Positions 31,509 to 42,651 of a stretch of 64,000 bases of DNA are shown piece by piece. A model generated the notes under the pieces. The model was not told where the DNA came from. It ran no database searches and worked only from the letters and a program-made list of their open reading frames with translations. The stretch's first letter is position 1. Each line of letters opens with the position of its first letter. The position numbers and the translations under genes are program-made. The stretch is from Carnegiea gigantea (taxonomy: Eukaryota > Streptophyta > Magnoliopsida > Caryophyllales > Cactaceae): NCBI GenBank assembly GCA_029747015.1, contig JAKOGI010001197.1, positions 168,501-232,500 of the forward strand. The letters run 5' to 3'.

Positions 31509-32096
31509 TCAAGTTGGAGCATGTGGATTGATCATGCCCAACTTGCCTAGTAAAAATTGAAACTGCTGTTTGCCTAGTGCTTTGGTGAATATGTCTGCCA
31601 ACTGATACTTGGACAGTAAATATCGTGGCATTAGGTCTCCCGAGAGTATCCGTTCTCGAATGAAATGGCAGTCAATTTCAATATGTTTGGTTCTTTCATA
31701 GAAAATTGGGTTTCGGGCAATATGGATTGCTGCCTGGTTGTCACAATGTAGCGGTATGGGAACTTTCATAAACACTCCAAGTAAACCAAGTAGTGATTTG
31801 ATCCAAATTAATTCACTAGTTACAGTTGCCATAGCACGATACTCTGCTTCAACTGAGAATCTCGACATAGTTGTTTGTTTCTTTGTCTTCCATGATATAG
31901 GAGAGCTTCCTAGTGTGACGAAATATCCTGTGGGTGATCTTCGAGTAAGAGGACATGCCCCCCAATCCGAGTCACAATACGCATACAATTGTAGATCACA
32001 ATTGCTGCTCAATAATAGCCCTTTTCCTGCAGACCCCTTAAGATACCTTAGTACTCGTGTAGCAGCTTCCAGATGTGCGGCCTTAGGTTCTTGCAT
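31509..32096 (-). CDS. copia B RNase H, open fragment
   Basis: A 195-codon open frame. It contains YAYCDSDWGACPLTRRSPTG with the catalytic Asp, PISWKTKKQTTMSRFSVEAE with the catalytic Glu, HCDNQAAIHIARNPIFYERT and KHIEIDCHFIRERI, all blocks of copia RNase H, ending ADIFTKALGK near the LTR. It degrades the RNA strand during cDNA synthesis. The domain is essentially intact, but the frame is cut from RT by a stop at 32097. Confidence 0.92.
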   Translation of the reverse strand: MQEPKAAHLEAATRVLRYLKGSAGKGLLLSSNCDLQLYAYCDSDWGACPLTRRSPTGYFVTLGSSPISWKTKKQTTMSRFSVEAEYRAMATVTSELIWIKSLLGLLGVFMKVPIPLHCDNQAAIHIARNPIFYERTKHIEIDCHFIRERILSGDLMPRYLLSKYQLADIFTKALGKQQFQFLLGKLGMINPHAPT

Positions 32097-33146
32097 GAAT
32101 TAGGAGAGAATATGAATGGCACACGCAATTTCGGGTCGCGTAATAGTTAGATAAATCAATTTGCCAATAAGTTATCTGTATTGCGCGACATCATGCAGTG
32201 GCTTGCTGTCATTCAGTGCAAGTCTATGATTTGTTTCCATAGGAAAGTCCATACGTTTGGACCCCAGAAGATCACACTCATCCATAATCTCCAGAGCATA
32301 CTTTCGTTGATTCAGAAATACCCCTTATGTGTTTCTAGCGACCACAATACCTAGGAAGTATTTTAGAGGCCCCAGATTCTTAATACAGAAACAATCATCA
32401 AGATATCTCTTAAAGGTGCTGCAAGCTTCATTATTATTGCCCATAAGCACAAGATCATCCACAGAGACTAGGAGTGCCAGGAATATATTACCTTTTCTAT
32501 AGGTAAACAATGAATAATCTGCATAGGATCGTATAAATCCATATTCGGCCAATGTCGATGATAATTTGGCAAACCACTGACAAGGTGCCTGTTTCAATCC
32601 ATAGAGTGATTTTTGCAACTGGCAGACATTGGAAGATCCTTGTGTCCTGAAGCCTAGAGGTATGGCCATGTATACTTCCTCATGCAGATCCCCATGCAAG
32701 AATGCATTGTTCACATCCATCTGATGTAAAGTCCATCCTCTGGCAGCTGGAACGGTTAGAAAACATCTCACACTCGTCATTTTTGCTACGGGAGCAAAGG
32801 TCTCGCCATAATCGAATCCTTATATTTGCTGGTCTCCTCGAATAACCAGAGGAGCTTTATAGCGTTCAATAGTCCCATCAGACTTGTACTTAACCTTGTA
32901 TACCCATTTGCAGTTTATGAGTTTTTTGCCTGGAGGCAGCTCTACTATAGTCCAAGTTTTGTTTAATTCTAGAGTTTTAATTTCTTTTGCCATTGCTTCT
33001 CTCCATCGGGAATCTTTGACTGCCTCATGGAAGTACCTGGGCTCCACCACTCTCGTTATAGCAGCAAGATATTCTTTATTAGCGTTAGAAAAACGATCAC
33101 ATGTAACATAATCAACGATAGGATAAGGTTTACCTGAGGATACCAT
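32097..33146 (-). CDS. copia B reverse transcriptase, broken frame
   Basis: Frames 32820-33146 and 32325-32780 carry WREAMAKEIKTLELNKTW, CKWVYKVKYKSDGTIERYKA, MDVNNAFLHGDLHEEVYM, LYGLKQAPCQWFAKL and SVDDLVLMGN, then KNLGPLKYFLGI. The catalytic YVDD box reads SVDD. Stops at 32819 and 32322-32324 split the domain; the last part (32097-32320) has RPEIACAIHILS-like residues in phase with RNase H, ended by a stop. Confidence 0.92.
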
Positions 33147-33720
33147 TTGATGTGGTTGTGCCGATGAAGAGTGGTTCTTGGACTGTACCTAGTTGCAAAC
33201 ATAATCCGTGAGATGACTTGGCTTCTTTATGATACGCTTTTCCTGTCTTGAGCCGTTGGAATTTGCTGTTGGGCCTGGCGCTGGACTGGCTGAGTTATGC
33301 AAAACCGTGGGCCCAGTTATGCTAGGCACAAGTGAGACCGGGCCTGGCGAGGCTGCTGGAAGCGATCGCGCGGGCCCAGGTGTGTCAGATGCTGCTGGGC
33401 CTATGGATGCAATTGGGCCTAGCGAGGGTTCGGTTGTGTTAGTTGCGACTGGGCCTGGAGAGACTGCTGGGTCCTAGGCCAGCGAAGCTGTTGGGTCACT
33501 CCCCCTCTCGGTGGATTCCCTTTGCAGCCTGCCTAACATCAGGCCGAGATGAGACCCCTGAAGCGGGCCGGCCCTATCTATACTGTTCAGCCCAGGGGGC
33601 TGAAAATCAGCTGGGTGTGCACCAACTGGACTCAAAGTGTCAAAACGGGGTAAATTGGCAGATTCTGCATAACTATTCATATTGTGAGGGTTTTAGTCCT
33701 TTGAGAAGGGAAAAATTCGT
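33147..33720 (-). other. copia B linker between integrase and RT
   Basis: A region richer in G and C that separates integrase from RT. On the minus strand it reads as a Gly/Pro/Ser-rich low-complexity segment over several frames. The plus-strand frames at 33229-33477 and 33443-33733 are shadows with Gly/Pro repeats. Confidence 0.65.
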
Positions 33721-33979
33721 TCACAAAAGATGATATATCGACTGACAAAATATCACCATTTTCAACATCATAAACTTGCTACCCCTTTTTCCCACAAGGA
33801 TAACCAATAAACACAAACTTGCGACTCCTAGGGCCAAATTTATCCTTGTGTCTAGGTAGATTGTGTGCATAACATAGACACCTAAAAACTTTAATATGAT
33901 CATACATAGATTTAGCACCAAATAAAACCTCATAGGGAGTCTTCCCTTGAAGAATTGTGGAGGGTGTCCTATTAATTAG
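33721..33979 (-). pseudogene. copia B integrase C-terminal part (left of Athila)
   Basis: Begins right at the Athila insertion with LINRTPSTILQGK and PYEVLFGAKS, then YDHIKVFRCLCYAHNLPRHK and, in another frame, GYPCGKKGQQVYD and DISSFVNEFFP, the usual post-core blocks of copia integrase. The other side of the interrupted frame is at 44100, ending ...VLTAAY. Confidence 0.87.
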
Positions 33980-33984
33980 GTAGG
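33980..33984. other. Athila target-site duplication, left
   Basis: GTAGG, repeated at 44095-44099 on the far side of the Athila-type element. Confidence 0.95.
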
Positions 33985-35424
33985 TGATAATTCATATTTT
34001 ATATATAATTTTCTCCTTTATTTCATCTACTTTTATGTCTTTGAAATATATTTTTATGGGTAAATAATGCATATTTTATGAAATTTTTAGGTAGAAATAA
34101 ATATAGAAGATGTTAGGATGAAGTTGATTAATTCTACTCGGAACTCCTACAAGTGCAATGCCTAGAGTCCAAACTTAAGCCCAAAGGAAAAGAAAGAGGG
34201 AAAAAAAAAGAAGAAGAAGATCTCCCATTTTCCCACATGGCTAATTCTTAACCTAATCAAATGCCATTAATCAAAATTAATATTATACTTATGACTAGCC
34301 ATGACCATGCATGTAACATCCCAAATTAATTGGAATTGATTTTCATTAATTTTGGGGGTGTCCTAAGGGGTTGGATTTTCACAATAAGAAGGGTTCAAGG
34401 TTGAGGGAAAAAAGACACTCATATCCATCCATACACACTCACACTCATACATTCATCCATTCTTTCTCTCATTCTCCCATCTTCTATCTTCTATTTTTTT
34501 AGAGAGTTGAGAGAGTCTTTGTAAGACAAGATCATTTGTGTTAAGGGGTTAAGAAGGAAATAAGCTTTGTTAGCTATTTTTCTCTTTTCTTCTCATCTCA
34601 TTTGCGAGTCAAATTTGAGAGTTTACACTAAGTTTCATAATTTTGTGTAATTGAGTATAAGGTTTGGACATAAGAAGTAAAATATACCAATTCCAATGGT
34701 GTTTTTCCTACCTATGGCCGGCTAAACTACTCATTTCTAGGACTAGGATGGATCCCTGATAATAATATTCTTTTGCTAATTTCTTATGGGGTTATTTTTG
34801 TCTCTTTTGCATAATCTTGAGTTTATATTTGATCATCATCGACTTACGCATCTTAATACTAATGTTTAATCATGTTGATGATACTAGTTTAATTTACTAT
34901 CTCAAATGAATATTACACCTTGTAGGCTAATATGATGATTATGTAATTTAGGCTTAAAATTATAATGGTTTAAATTGAATAATTCATGCTAGAAATTAGA
35001 TGAGTTATGTTTAAAAAGAATAGTTCATTCTGAACCAGTAGATAAATCATCTCACTTTATAATTATAATCATCTCTTTAATTTATGGCCTAATGCTTGTA
35101 GTTTGGGTTGAACAAGAGACAAATTGAATCCCCATTTGAATTAGTAAAGCAATATTGGCATCAAAGGTGAAATCCAAAGTCCTAGAACTTTCTCCTATTT
35201 GATTTCTCTCTACTTTGGTACTCATTTGCTCTTCATTTTGTTCGTTAATTCATTTTGATAATCCAACTCTGAAAATTAAATTATTCTTTATAATCGGAAA
35301 GGCCAAGTCTAAAATCACTATTGTTCCTCGTGGGATTGACACCTTAATGCTCGCTAGTCTACAATTAACCTTATGCACTTGCAAGTAAAAAGGGTTTTAA
35401 AACTATAACATAAAATCTACATCA
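33985..35424 (+). repeat. Athila 5' LTR
   Basis: Starts TGATAATTCATA and ends CTACATCA. The 3' LTR (42652-44094) matches throughout with scattered substitutions and short indels. Confidence 0.95.
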
Positions 35425-35430
35425 AGTTTT

Positions 35431-35443
35431 TGGCGCCGTTGCC
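35431..35443 (+). other. Athila primer-binding site, tRNA-Asp type
   Basis: TGGCGCCGTTGCC, six bases after the LTR, complements the 3' end of tRNA-Asp. It is the usual Athila-lineage primer site; the following bases (CGAGA instead of GGGGA) are changed. Confidence 0.9.
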
Positions 35444-35454
35444 CGAGACAAATA

Positions 35455-36020
35455 GTAATTTTTGCATTTTCTTTTCCTTTTATTCTTTTTGTTTTTTTCC
35501 CCCTTCCCTGCTAATCTAACAGTTTTATTTATGTATTCTCCATCCCCTTCCCTTTCCTTTTTTATTTCATTCCCCAATCCCTCCTAATCTAACCATTTTA
35601 TTTTTATTCTTTCCGCTCCCTTCTAATCTAACTATTTTCCCTATCCCTTCTAACCTAATCTATTTTTTTAAATTTATTTTGTCCCCCTTCGCCACTAATC
35701 TAACAACCTAATCTAACTTTTTTTTTCTTTTTGTTATTTTATTTATTGCACCTATCTAACAATCCCTTTCCCTTTTATTTCCTTTGTTCTTTTTTTTATT
35801 TATTTTATTTTTATTTATTTTCTTTTATTTTGCTTTATTTTGCTTTATTATTTTTTGTTATTTTCCCCCTTCCCTTGGTTCTTTCTTTCATTTGTTTATT
35901 TTTATTTTTTTTTATTTTTTTTCATTTTTCTCTTCTTATCTCTCTTTTCTTTTTTTCTCTTTTATTTTGTTCGGTGGTTATTATTGTGGTGATTACATTC
36001 TTTTCTTTTTGTTGTTTGTT
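35455..36020 (+). other. pyrimidine-rich Athila leader
   Basis: About 560 bases that are almost entirely T with some C on the plus strand, between primer site and gag, including repeated TTCCC/TAATCTAAC units (35510-35710) and long TTTATTTT runs. The Phe/Leu-rich frames at 35731-36053 are composition artefacts. Confidence 0.85.
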
Positions 36021-36130
36021 CGTATATGCTTGGTAGACGTTTTTTGTGCTTAGATCTTGAACCATTTAATCCTAAAATTAAACGCTCTCTTCGTCAGATA
36101 AGAGCTAAGAAATCAAAATCTAAGAACAAA

Positions 36131-36886
36131 ATGGCTGAAGAACAATCAACCCCACCACCTAAGCACCTTAAAGAATACTTCACTCCCGCCACATATGACT
36201 CACCAACACGATCACGTATGCCCACCGTTACGGTACCATTTGAGATTAAACATTCTCTTATTCAAATGCTCCTGTTGTTTTATGGGCTAGAGCCTGAAAA
36301 TCCTTTCAAGCATATTGATGCATTCTTAGAGATTTGCTCTACTGTATTTTTAAATAATATCTCTGATGATGTTCTTTGCTTGCGGCTTTTTCCTTTTTCT
36401 TTAAAAGATAAAGATAAAACTTGGTTGGACACTAAGACCAATATCACCACTTGGGATCAATTGCAAAAGGAATTCTTCAAAAAGTTTTTCTCTATTGATA
36501 AACGGACTATCTTAAGACGTGCTATAACTACCTTCTCACAGAATAAAAATGAATAATTGCATGAAAGTTGAGAACAGTTTAAAGAGTTATTGCGATGTTG
36601 TCCTCACCATAAGGTACCTATGTGGCAACTTGTCCAGAGTTTTTACTCTGGCTTAGATGAGCACAATAGGTAGATGGTTAATGCGTCATGTGATGGTAGT
36701 TTCTTGTACAAAACTACTGAAGAGCTTGGGAATTATTTGAACATTTGAGTAAAAATTCACACTTGCATGCTACTTCCTCACATTCTGATTTGCCTAGGCA
36801 ATTAGGAAGTAAAGGGGGGGTTTATGAGGTTTCACATTTGATTGACCTTTCTAGTAAAGTTGATACTTTAGCTAAGAAATTTGATT
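36131..36886 (+). CDS. Athila gag N-terminal part, broken
   Basis: The probable start is ATG at 36131 (MAEEQSTPPPKHLKEYF), although the frame is open from 36026. Codons to 36556 contain LEPENPFKHIDAFLEICST and FSLKDKDKTWLDTKTN, then W-x2-LQKEFFKKFF, the capsid pattern of plant gypsy gag. A stop at 36554 and frameshifts near 36740 interrupt it; EQFKELLRCCPHHKVP, LVQSFYSGLD and LIDLSSKVDTLAKKFD continue the protein to 36886. Confidence 0.9.
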
Positions 36887-36888
36887 AA

Positions 36889-38163
36889 TTGTTGTATATG
36901 AATAAAGTGTCTACTGCCCCTAATATGCAAGATGTGTGTTCGATTTGTGCTAGTCCCATGTATGCTTCTGTTAATTGTCCGTGTATTGGTAAGTCTGACT
37001 ATGTGACTGAACAAGTGAATGCTGCCCAAGGATTTTCTCCATCCAACAACCCTTATTCTAATACCTATAATCATGGTTGGAGGAATTATTCTAATTTTTC
37101 ATGGAGGTCTCAAAATGTTGAGAATCCTCAGACCCAGTCTAGCAGACCTACCCCTCCTGGTTTTCAAAATCAGAGATATACCCCTCCCTCTTCCCATCAA
37201 ACTCCATTTGGGAGCTCGGATATAGACAAGGTAATTTCTGCCCTTGGAACCTTGACCTCTGTTGTGCAAAACGTTAATTCTAAGGTCCAAGATATTGAGT
37301 CTAAAGTGCATATAGTTGACTCTCACTCACAATCTATAGCTAAATTAGAAACTCAACTTGGGCAACTAGCCATAACTGTAGGTAAAAGAGAAGAAGGAAA
37401 ACTTCCAAGTCACCCCATACAGAATCCTAAAGGTCAACAATTTAAACAATTGAAAGCTATAATGGTTCTTAGGAGTGGTAAAGAAGTGGATAACAAGGTG
37501 AGTGAGAAGAAACATGATAAAGATGAAGGACTTAAAACCATGGAGAGTGACCTTGAGATTGAAAAAGAGAATGATCCATCCCCCTCTCCTGTTGTGTCTG
37601 ACCCCATTGTGACATATGAGCCAAGGGTTCCTTACCCTCAAGCTTTGGATGCACCATTTCCTTCCAAGAAAGACAAGCAAAGAGATAACATCCTAGAGAC
37701 CTTTAAGCAAGTTAAGGTCAATCTTTCCCTCTTAGAAGTGATTAGACAGATCCCATCCTATGCTAAGTTCCTTAAAGACATGTGCACTTTAAAAAAAAAA
37801 TTTAAAGATGACAAGTCCAAAAAGGTTCTTCTAAGTAAACAAATGACTTCAATTCTGAAATATGATACTCCCCCTAAGTTTAAAGATCCTGGTGTCCCTA
37901 CTATTTCATATTTTATTGGCAATCACAAAATTGAAAGGGCACTTTTGGATTTAGGCTCTAGTGCCAATTTAATACCATATTCTGTTTACTTAGAGTTGGG
38001 ATTAGATGAACTGCAACCTTCTGACTATACCCTTCAGCTTACTGATAGGGCGGTTAGTACTCCTAGGGGGCGAATAGATGATGCCTTAGTGCGAATTGAT
38101 AAAGGATTCTTTCCTGTTGACTTTGTTGTGTTGGATATGGACCCTACTCATGGTTCTAAGTAG
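36889..38163 (+). CDS. Athila gag C-terminus and protease
   Basis: A 424-codon open frame. It starts with a Cys-rich knuckle-like stretch (VCSICASPMYASVNCP), an Asn/Ser/Pro-rich linker, a coiled-coil-like stretch (about codons 115-165: SAL, VVQNV, IAKLETQLGQLA) and the Athila block QLKAIMVLRSGKEVDNK. Protease follows from codon 340: RALLDLGSSANLIPYSVY, where the active site reads DLGSS as is usual in Athila. A TAG at 38161 ends the frame inside the protease domain; the ILERPFLATVNA block continues after it. Confidence 0.92.
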   Translation: MLYMNKVSTAPNMQDVCSICASPMYASVNCPCIGKSDYVTEQVNAAQGFSPSNNPYSNTYNHGWRNYSNFSWRSQNVENPQTQSSRPTPPGFQNQRYTPPSSHQTPFGSSDIDKVISALGTLTSVVQNVNSKVQDIESKVHIVDSHSQSIAKLETQLGQLAITVGKREEGKLPSHPIQNPKGQQFKQLKAIMVLRSGKEVDNKVSEKKHDKDEGLKTMESDLEIEKENDPSPSPVVSDPIVTYEPRVPYPQALDAPFPSKKDKQRDNILETFKQVKVNLSLLEVIRQIPSYAKFLKDMCTLKKKFKDDKSKKVLLSKQMTSILKYDTPPKFKDPGVPTISYFIGNHKIERALLDLGSSANLIPYSVYLELGLDELQPSDYTLQLTDRAVSTPRGRIDDALVRIDKGFFPVDFVVLDMDPTHGSK

Positions 38164-38822
38164 ATCCCTCTTATTTTAGAACGTCCCTTCCTAGCCACAG
38201 TTAATGCTACCATTAACTGTAGGTCGGGAGTTATGGATGTCTCGATCATGAACATGAAGGTTAGGCTTAACATTTTTAAAGCTTCTGCTCAACCTGTGTT
38301 TGAAGATGAATCTGAGTGCTTTTTTGTTGATATGATTGATGGAATGATTGAAGAAGCCTTGCCTACTATTTTGAGCATTGATCCCTTGGGAACCTGTCTT
38401 TCCCATGGGGATTTGAGATTATTTGATGTAGGAAGTACCACAGGTGAGATGAATTCTACTCTTGATTTTACTTCTCATCTTGAATCTGCCTCTTGGATGT
38501 CCACTTATGAACCTCTTTTGCCTTTGGCTAGTTCTCCTATGCCACCTTTTGTTGTATCTCTACCTAAACTTGAGTTAAAACCTCTCCCTGATTCACTCAA
38601 GTATGTGTTTTTAGGCCCCAAAGAGACCCTACCTGTTATTATATCTTCTCTTCTATCTTGTGATCAAGAAGAAGAGTTAATTCGTGTTTTGTCTGATTAC
38701 AAGGGTGCTATTAGATGGTCGGTTGCTGATTTGAAAGGGATCCACAATTTGTATGCACAGAATTCATTTAGAGGACGATGTTAAACCTGTTAGGCAAATG
38801 CAACGTAGACTGAAACCCCCTT
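38164..38822 (+). CDS. Athila protease tail and linker to RT
   Basis: In-frame residues ILERPFLATVNATINCRSG directly after the stop complete the protease core. The open frame 38233-38784 (183 codons) continues with acidic and Pro-rich linker to LKPLPDSLKYVFLGPKETLP and VLSDYKGAIRWSVADLKGI, the block before RT. A frameshift near 38755 precedes RT. Confidence 0.88.
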
Positions 38823-39749
38823 ATGAAAGTAGTTATCCAGAAAGAGGTAGTTAAACTTTTAGATGCAGACATTATCTACCCTATTTCTGATAGTCAATGG
38901 ATCAGTCTAGTTCAAGTAGTCCCTAAGAAATCTGGCATAACTGTGATTAAGAATAATGAAGGTGAACTGATTCTCACTAGACAGACAACGGGGTGGAGGG
39001 TGTGCATTGATTACAGAAAGCTGAATTCTGTCACAAGAAAAGACAATTTTTCCCTCCCATTCATTAATCAAATTTTGGAAAAATTAGCGGGACAAAGTTT
39101 TTATTGCTTTCTAGATGGGTATTCTGGTTACAACCAAATACCTGTCTATCCTGAGGATCAAGAGAAAACCATATTTACATGCTCATCAGGTACCTTTGCT
39201 TATCGGAGGATGCCCTTTGGGTTATATAATGCACCTTCTACGTTTCAAAGATGTATGATGGCCATATTTTCTGATTATATTGATAATTTTATGGAAGTGT
39301 TTATGGATGATTTCTCTGTTTTTGGTTCTTCCTTTGATATGTGTCTTGCTAATTTATCCATTGTGCTAAAAAGATGTGAAGAAGTGAATCTTGTTTTGAG
39401 TTGGGAAAAGAGTCATTTCATGGTCCAAGAAGGGATTGTTTTGGGACATAAAGTGTCCGAGAAAGGGATTGAGGTTGATAAAGCCAAGGTTAATCTAATT
39501 TCTAATTTGCCTGTGCCTTCTTCTGTGAAGCAAGTCAGATCTTTCCTTGGTCATGCTGGTTTCTATAGGAGATTTATTAAGGATTTTAATAAAGTGGCTT
39601 GCCCACTTACTAATCTTCTTACCAAAGATGCTCCTTTTGTGATTGATAAGTCTTGTGTGCAAGCTTTTGAAAAGCTTCGATCTTTGTTGGTGTCAGCCCC
39701 TATTGTGCAACCCCCTGATTTTTTTTTTGCCATTCGAGATCATGTGTGA
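38823..39749 (+). CDS. Athila reverse transcriptase
   Basis: A 308-codon open frame. It shows VVKLLDADIIYPISDSQWIS, GWRVCIDYRKLNSVTRKDNF, FCFLDG-like YCFLDGYSGYNQIPV, FAYRRMPFGLYNAPSTFQRC, the catalytic box VFMDDFSVFG (YxDD as FMDD, normal for this lineage), EKSHFMVQEGIVLGHKVSEK and RSFLGHAGFYRRFIKDF. All catalytic blocks are present. The upstream edge is set by a frameshift, not a true start codon. Confidence 0.94.
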   Translation: MKVVIQKEVVKLLDADIIYPISDSQWISLVQVVPKKSGITVIKNNEGELILTRQTTGWRVCIDYRKLNSVTRKDNFSLPFINQILEKLAGQSFYCFLDGYSGYNQIPVYPEDQEKTIFTCSSGTFAYRRMPFGLYNAPSTFQRCMMAIFSDYIDNFMEVFMDDFSVFGSSFDMCLANLSIVLKRCEEVNLVLSWEKSHFMVQEGIVLGHKVSEKGIEVDKAKVNLISNLPVPSSVKQVRSFLGHAGFYRRFIKDFNKVACPLTNLLTKDAPFVIDKSCVQAFEKLRSLLVSAPIVQPPDFFFAIRDHV

Positions 39750-40258
39750 TACATCTGATTTTGCTATTGGGGGGTCAAAGGGTGAATAGAATGCCTCATG
39801 TCATATACTATACTAGTAGAACTCTCACTGATGCTCAAAAGAATTATTCTACTACTAAGAAAGAGTTGCTAGTTGTAGTATTTGCACTTGATAAATTCCA
39901 CCCATACCTTTTGTGTTCTAAAGTGATTGTGTTTACTGATCATGCTGCATTAAAACACTTATTGGCTAAGAGTGACATTAAGCCAAGACTCATTAGATGG
40001 ATTTTGTTGCTCCAAGAGTTTGATATTGAAATAAAAGATAGGAAAGGATCTGAAAATTCTGTTGCCGGCCACTTGTCTAGCATCTTTACTGAGTATACTG
40101 ATGACTCAGTTGGATTTTCTGATCACTTTCCTGATGAGCAACTATTTACTGTGTCACATGCCCCTCTCCCTTGGTTTGCTCACATTGTGAACTACCTTGT
40201 CACCAGGAAGATTCCTCCTTACTGGTCCAAACAAGAGAAAGATAGGTTCTTCTCATAG
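39746..40258 (+). CDS. Athila RNase H
   Basis: A 170-codon frame in a new phase, overlapping the RT frame by 4 bases because of a frameshift. It has HVIYYTSRTLTDAQKNYSTT, KKELLVVVFALDKFHPYLLC, VFTDHAALKHLLAKSDIK and WILLLQEFDIEIKDRKGSEN. The first catalytic Asp block (CDTSDFAIG) is just before it in broken phase. The carboxyl end leads to integrase and stops at 40256. Confidence 0.9.
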   Translation: MIHLILLLGGQRVNRMPHVIYYTSRTLTDAQKNYSTTKKELLVVVFALDKFHPYLLCSKVIVFTDHAALKHLLAKSDIKPRLIRWILLLQEFDIEIKDRKGSENSVAGHLSSIFTEYTDDSVGFSDHFPDEQLFTVSHAPLPWFAHIVNYLVTRKIPPYWSKQEKDRFFS

Positions 40259-40272
40259 GTAAGATATTACTA

Positions 40273-40521
40273 TTGAGAAGATCCTTATTTTTCAAACATT
40301 GCCCTGATCAAGTGATGCGTAGGTGTGTCCCCGAAAGTAAAATTCATAGTATTCTTACGTTTTATCACTCTTATGCTTGTGGTGGTCACTTTGGAGGTCA
40401 TAGGACAGCAGCTAAAGTCCTACAAAGTGGGTTCTTTTGGCCCACTCCGTTTAGAGACGCTCACTAATTCTGTCTTGCTTGTGAGCGTTGTCAACATACG
40501 GGTGCCCTATCCCATCGTGAT
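40273..40521 (+). pseudogene. Athila integrase zinc-binding N-terminus
   Basis: Contains LTFYHSYACGGHFGGHRTAA and KVLQSGFFWPTPFRDAH, the H...H half of the HHCC domain, then a stop at 40465 followed by CLACERCQ, the CxxC half. A frame change occurs before 40522. Confidence 0.87.
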
Positions 40522-41486
40522 ATGATGCTCCTTTCTCCTATTCTGATTGTTAAGATATTTGATGTGTGGGGCATTGATTTCATGGGTCCTTTTGCCCCGT
40601 GTTTTGGCTTTGTATACATATTGGTTGCTGTTGATTATGTGTCAAAGTGGGTGGAAGCTCAGGCTACTAGGACCAATGACCACAAGGTCGTGGTCAAATT
40701 TTTGAAAGAATACATATTTTGTCGATATGGAACCCCTAGAGCCCTTATTAGTGATGGAGGGAGTCACTTTTATCATCGATCTTTTGAGGCTTTGCTTAGG
40801 AAGTATTCTGTGATTCATAAAATAGCCACCCCTTATCACCCTCAGACTAGTGGTCAAGTTTAGGTGTCTAATCGTGAAATTAAGTCTATCCTTGAAAAAA
40901 CGGTTCGACCTGATAGAAAAGACTTGTCTTTGAGATTGCATGATGCCCTTTGGGCCTATCGTACTGCTTATAAGACTCCCATTTGGATGTCTCCTTGCCA
41001 ACTTCTTTTTGGTAAGGCTTGTCACTTGCCAGTTGAGTTAGAAGACCGTGCTTTTTGGGCTATTAAAGCTTTTAATTTTGATATGAAACAAGCAGGTTCT
41101 AATTGCAGGCTTCAATTGAATGAGTTGGATGAATTGCGTAATGAAGCCTATGAGAATGCTAAGATTTATAAAGCCAAAACCAAAGCTTTTCATGATAAAA
41201 CGATTTCTCATAAATCTTTTGAACCTAATGAGAAGGTTTGGCTTTTTAACTCTAAGCTTAAGCTTAAGCTATTTCCTGGCAAGTTAAGATCTAGATGGGA
41301 TGGTCCTTTTGTTGTCCAATAAGTGTTTTCCTCTGGGGCAGTCCGAATTTTGGATCCCCAAGATGGTAGAGTTATCATGGTTAATGGTCAACGTTTGAAA
41401 CCTGTTGTGACTCATGATATTAACCTTGGTTTGATTGAATCCATCAACTTGGTCGACGTTGTCTACTATAATTAGTGGGTAATGCA
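40522..41486 (+). CDS. Athila integrase core and C-terminus
   Basis: The frame 40522-40863 has [15 protein letters not shown] (Asp 1), [35 protein letters not shown] (Asp 2) and HPQTSGQV, then a TAG. After it, [12 protein letters not shown] (catalytic Glu) and [34 protein letters not shown] to a stop at 41320 (frame 40864-41322); [20 protein letters not shown] follows in phase to 41475. DDE residues are all present, but two stops interrupt. Confidence 0.93.
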
Positions 41487-42640
41487 TTGTCTAGCTGAAG
41501 ACATTAAACTTAGCGCTTATTGGGAGGCAACGCAATCTTTTTAGGTGATTTTGAGTCTTTTATTTTTATCAAGGTGTGCTTGTGTTTTTAAGTGTGATTC
41601 TTCACTTGGTTTTTGGCTTTTGAGGTTCGTGATGGTTGTGACGGTCCGTTGAGAGTTTGACTATTGCGCTTACATGGAAATGACTTCCTCATGCTATCAG
41701 GTTGTGTTGCTCTTTTCTCCATTTCCTTCTATCTTATTATTTTCTACATTGAGGACAATGTAAAGTTTAGGGGTGGGGGGAAGGCAAAATGAAAATGAAA
41801 ATTCTAAGGAAAATTAAACTTGAAAATTGTGGGTGAATTTGATTTTGGGAAGTAATTGAGTGTTCTGATTATGCATGTTCTACTCCTATTATGTGGATTT
41901 GATTCATGTGACCCATACTCAGTAGAAATTATTTCTAGCTTTGACTAGTTGAAGGCCAAAATTTTTACTGTGGTAATGTCACTATGTAGTCGATTTTGAG
42001 TATGAGATGTAACCCCATTTACACTGTCGTGATGAGTATTCGATAAGCATTGAGTTTCTCATTGACTTTTCAATCAAAAAAATTAAAAAAAAGAAGAAAA
42101 TCAAATAAATGAAATTAATTGAGTTCTGATTTCGGTACCAATATTCAGGTCCTATCTATATCCATATCTTTAATTGCCTGAATATGTACTAAGTGCTTAT
42201 CTGAGCGTTATCTTTATTCATATCTTTATCCACTCAAGAAAGCACATAAAATCAAGTAACTTCTGAAAATGAAAAGCTCAAAGTCTCAAAAAGAGAGAAA
42301 AAAAATTTTTAAAAAAATTTGATTTGGTATTGGGGACTTGATTTTAAAAGATGCTCTTGTGATTTTTGTTATGTGGGGTGAAACTTCGTGTTTATAGTTT
42401 GCTACTTGGTTTCATTGTGTACTTAATTTGCTTGAATCTTGGCCTATTGACCTGGTTGGAATTGGAAATCTTTGATAATGAGTTGTGGGTTGGTAGTAAA
42501 TTGATATATGTGATTTGGAGTGGGCATTCATAGTTGGGTCACTTGATATTCTTACCTGATCCTATTCTTTTCCTGCTTGATGGTTTGAATGAATACATGC
42601 ATTGTTGTTGTTCTTTGCTCGAGGACTAGCAAAGTCTTGA
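41487..42640 (+). other. Athila 3' non-coding region, no env-like frame
   Basis: About 1.15 kb between the integrase stop and the polypurine tract. It is AT-rich, holds A-rich stretches (42080, 42295) and short repeats of TATCTTTATTCATATC, and has no open frame of note. Athila elements with env-like genes carry them here, so this one lacks it or lost it. Confidence 0.8.
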
Positions 42641-42651
42641 TGTGGGGGAGT
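42641..42651 (+). other. Athila polypurine tract
   Basis: TGTGGGGGAGT immediately before the 3' LTR; plus-strand DNA priming site. Confidence 0.85.

Noticed and set aside
35731..36053. Two Phe/Leu-rich frames resembling membrane proteins
   Set aside because: They come from the T-rich Athila leader; the hydrophobic look follows from TTT/TTA/CTT composition.
36868..41025. Minus-strand frames over 36868-37680 and 40642-41025
   Set aside because: They are antisense shadows of the Athila gag, protease and integrase frames, with no own motif.
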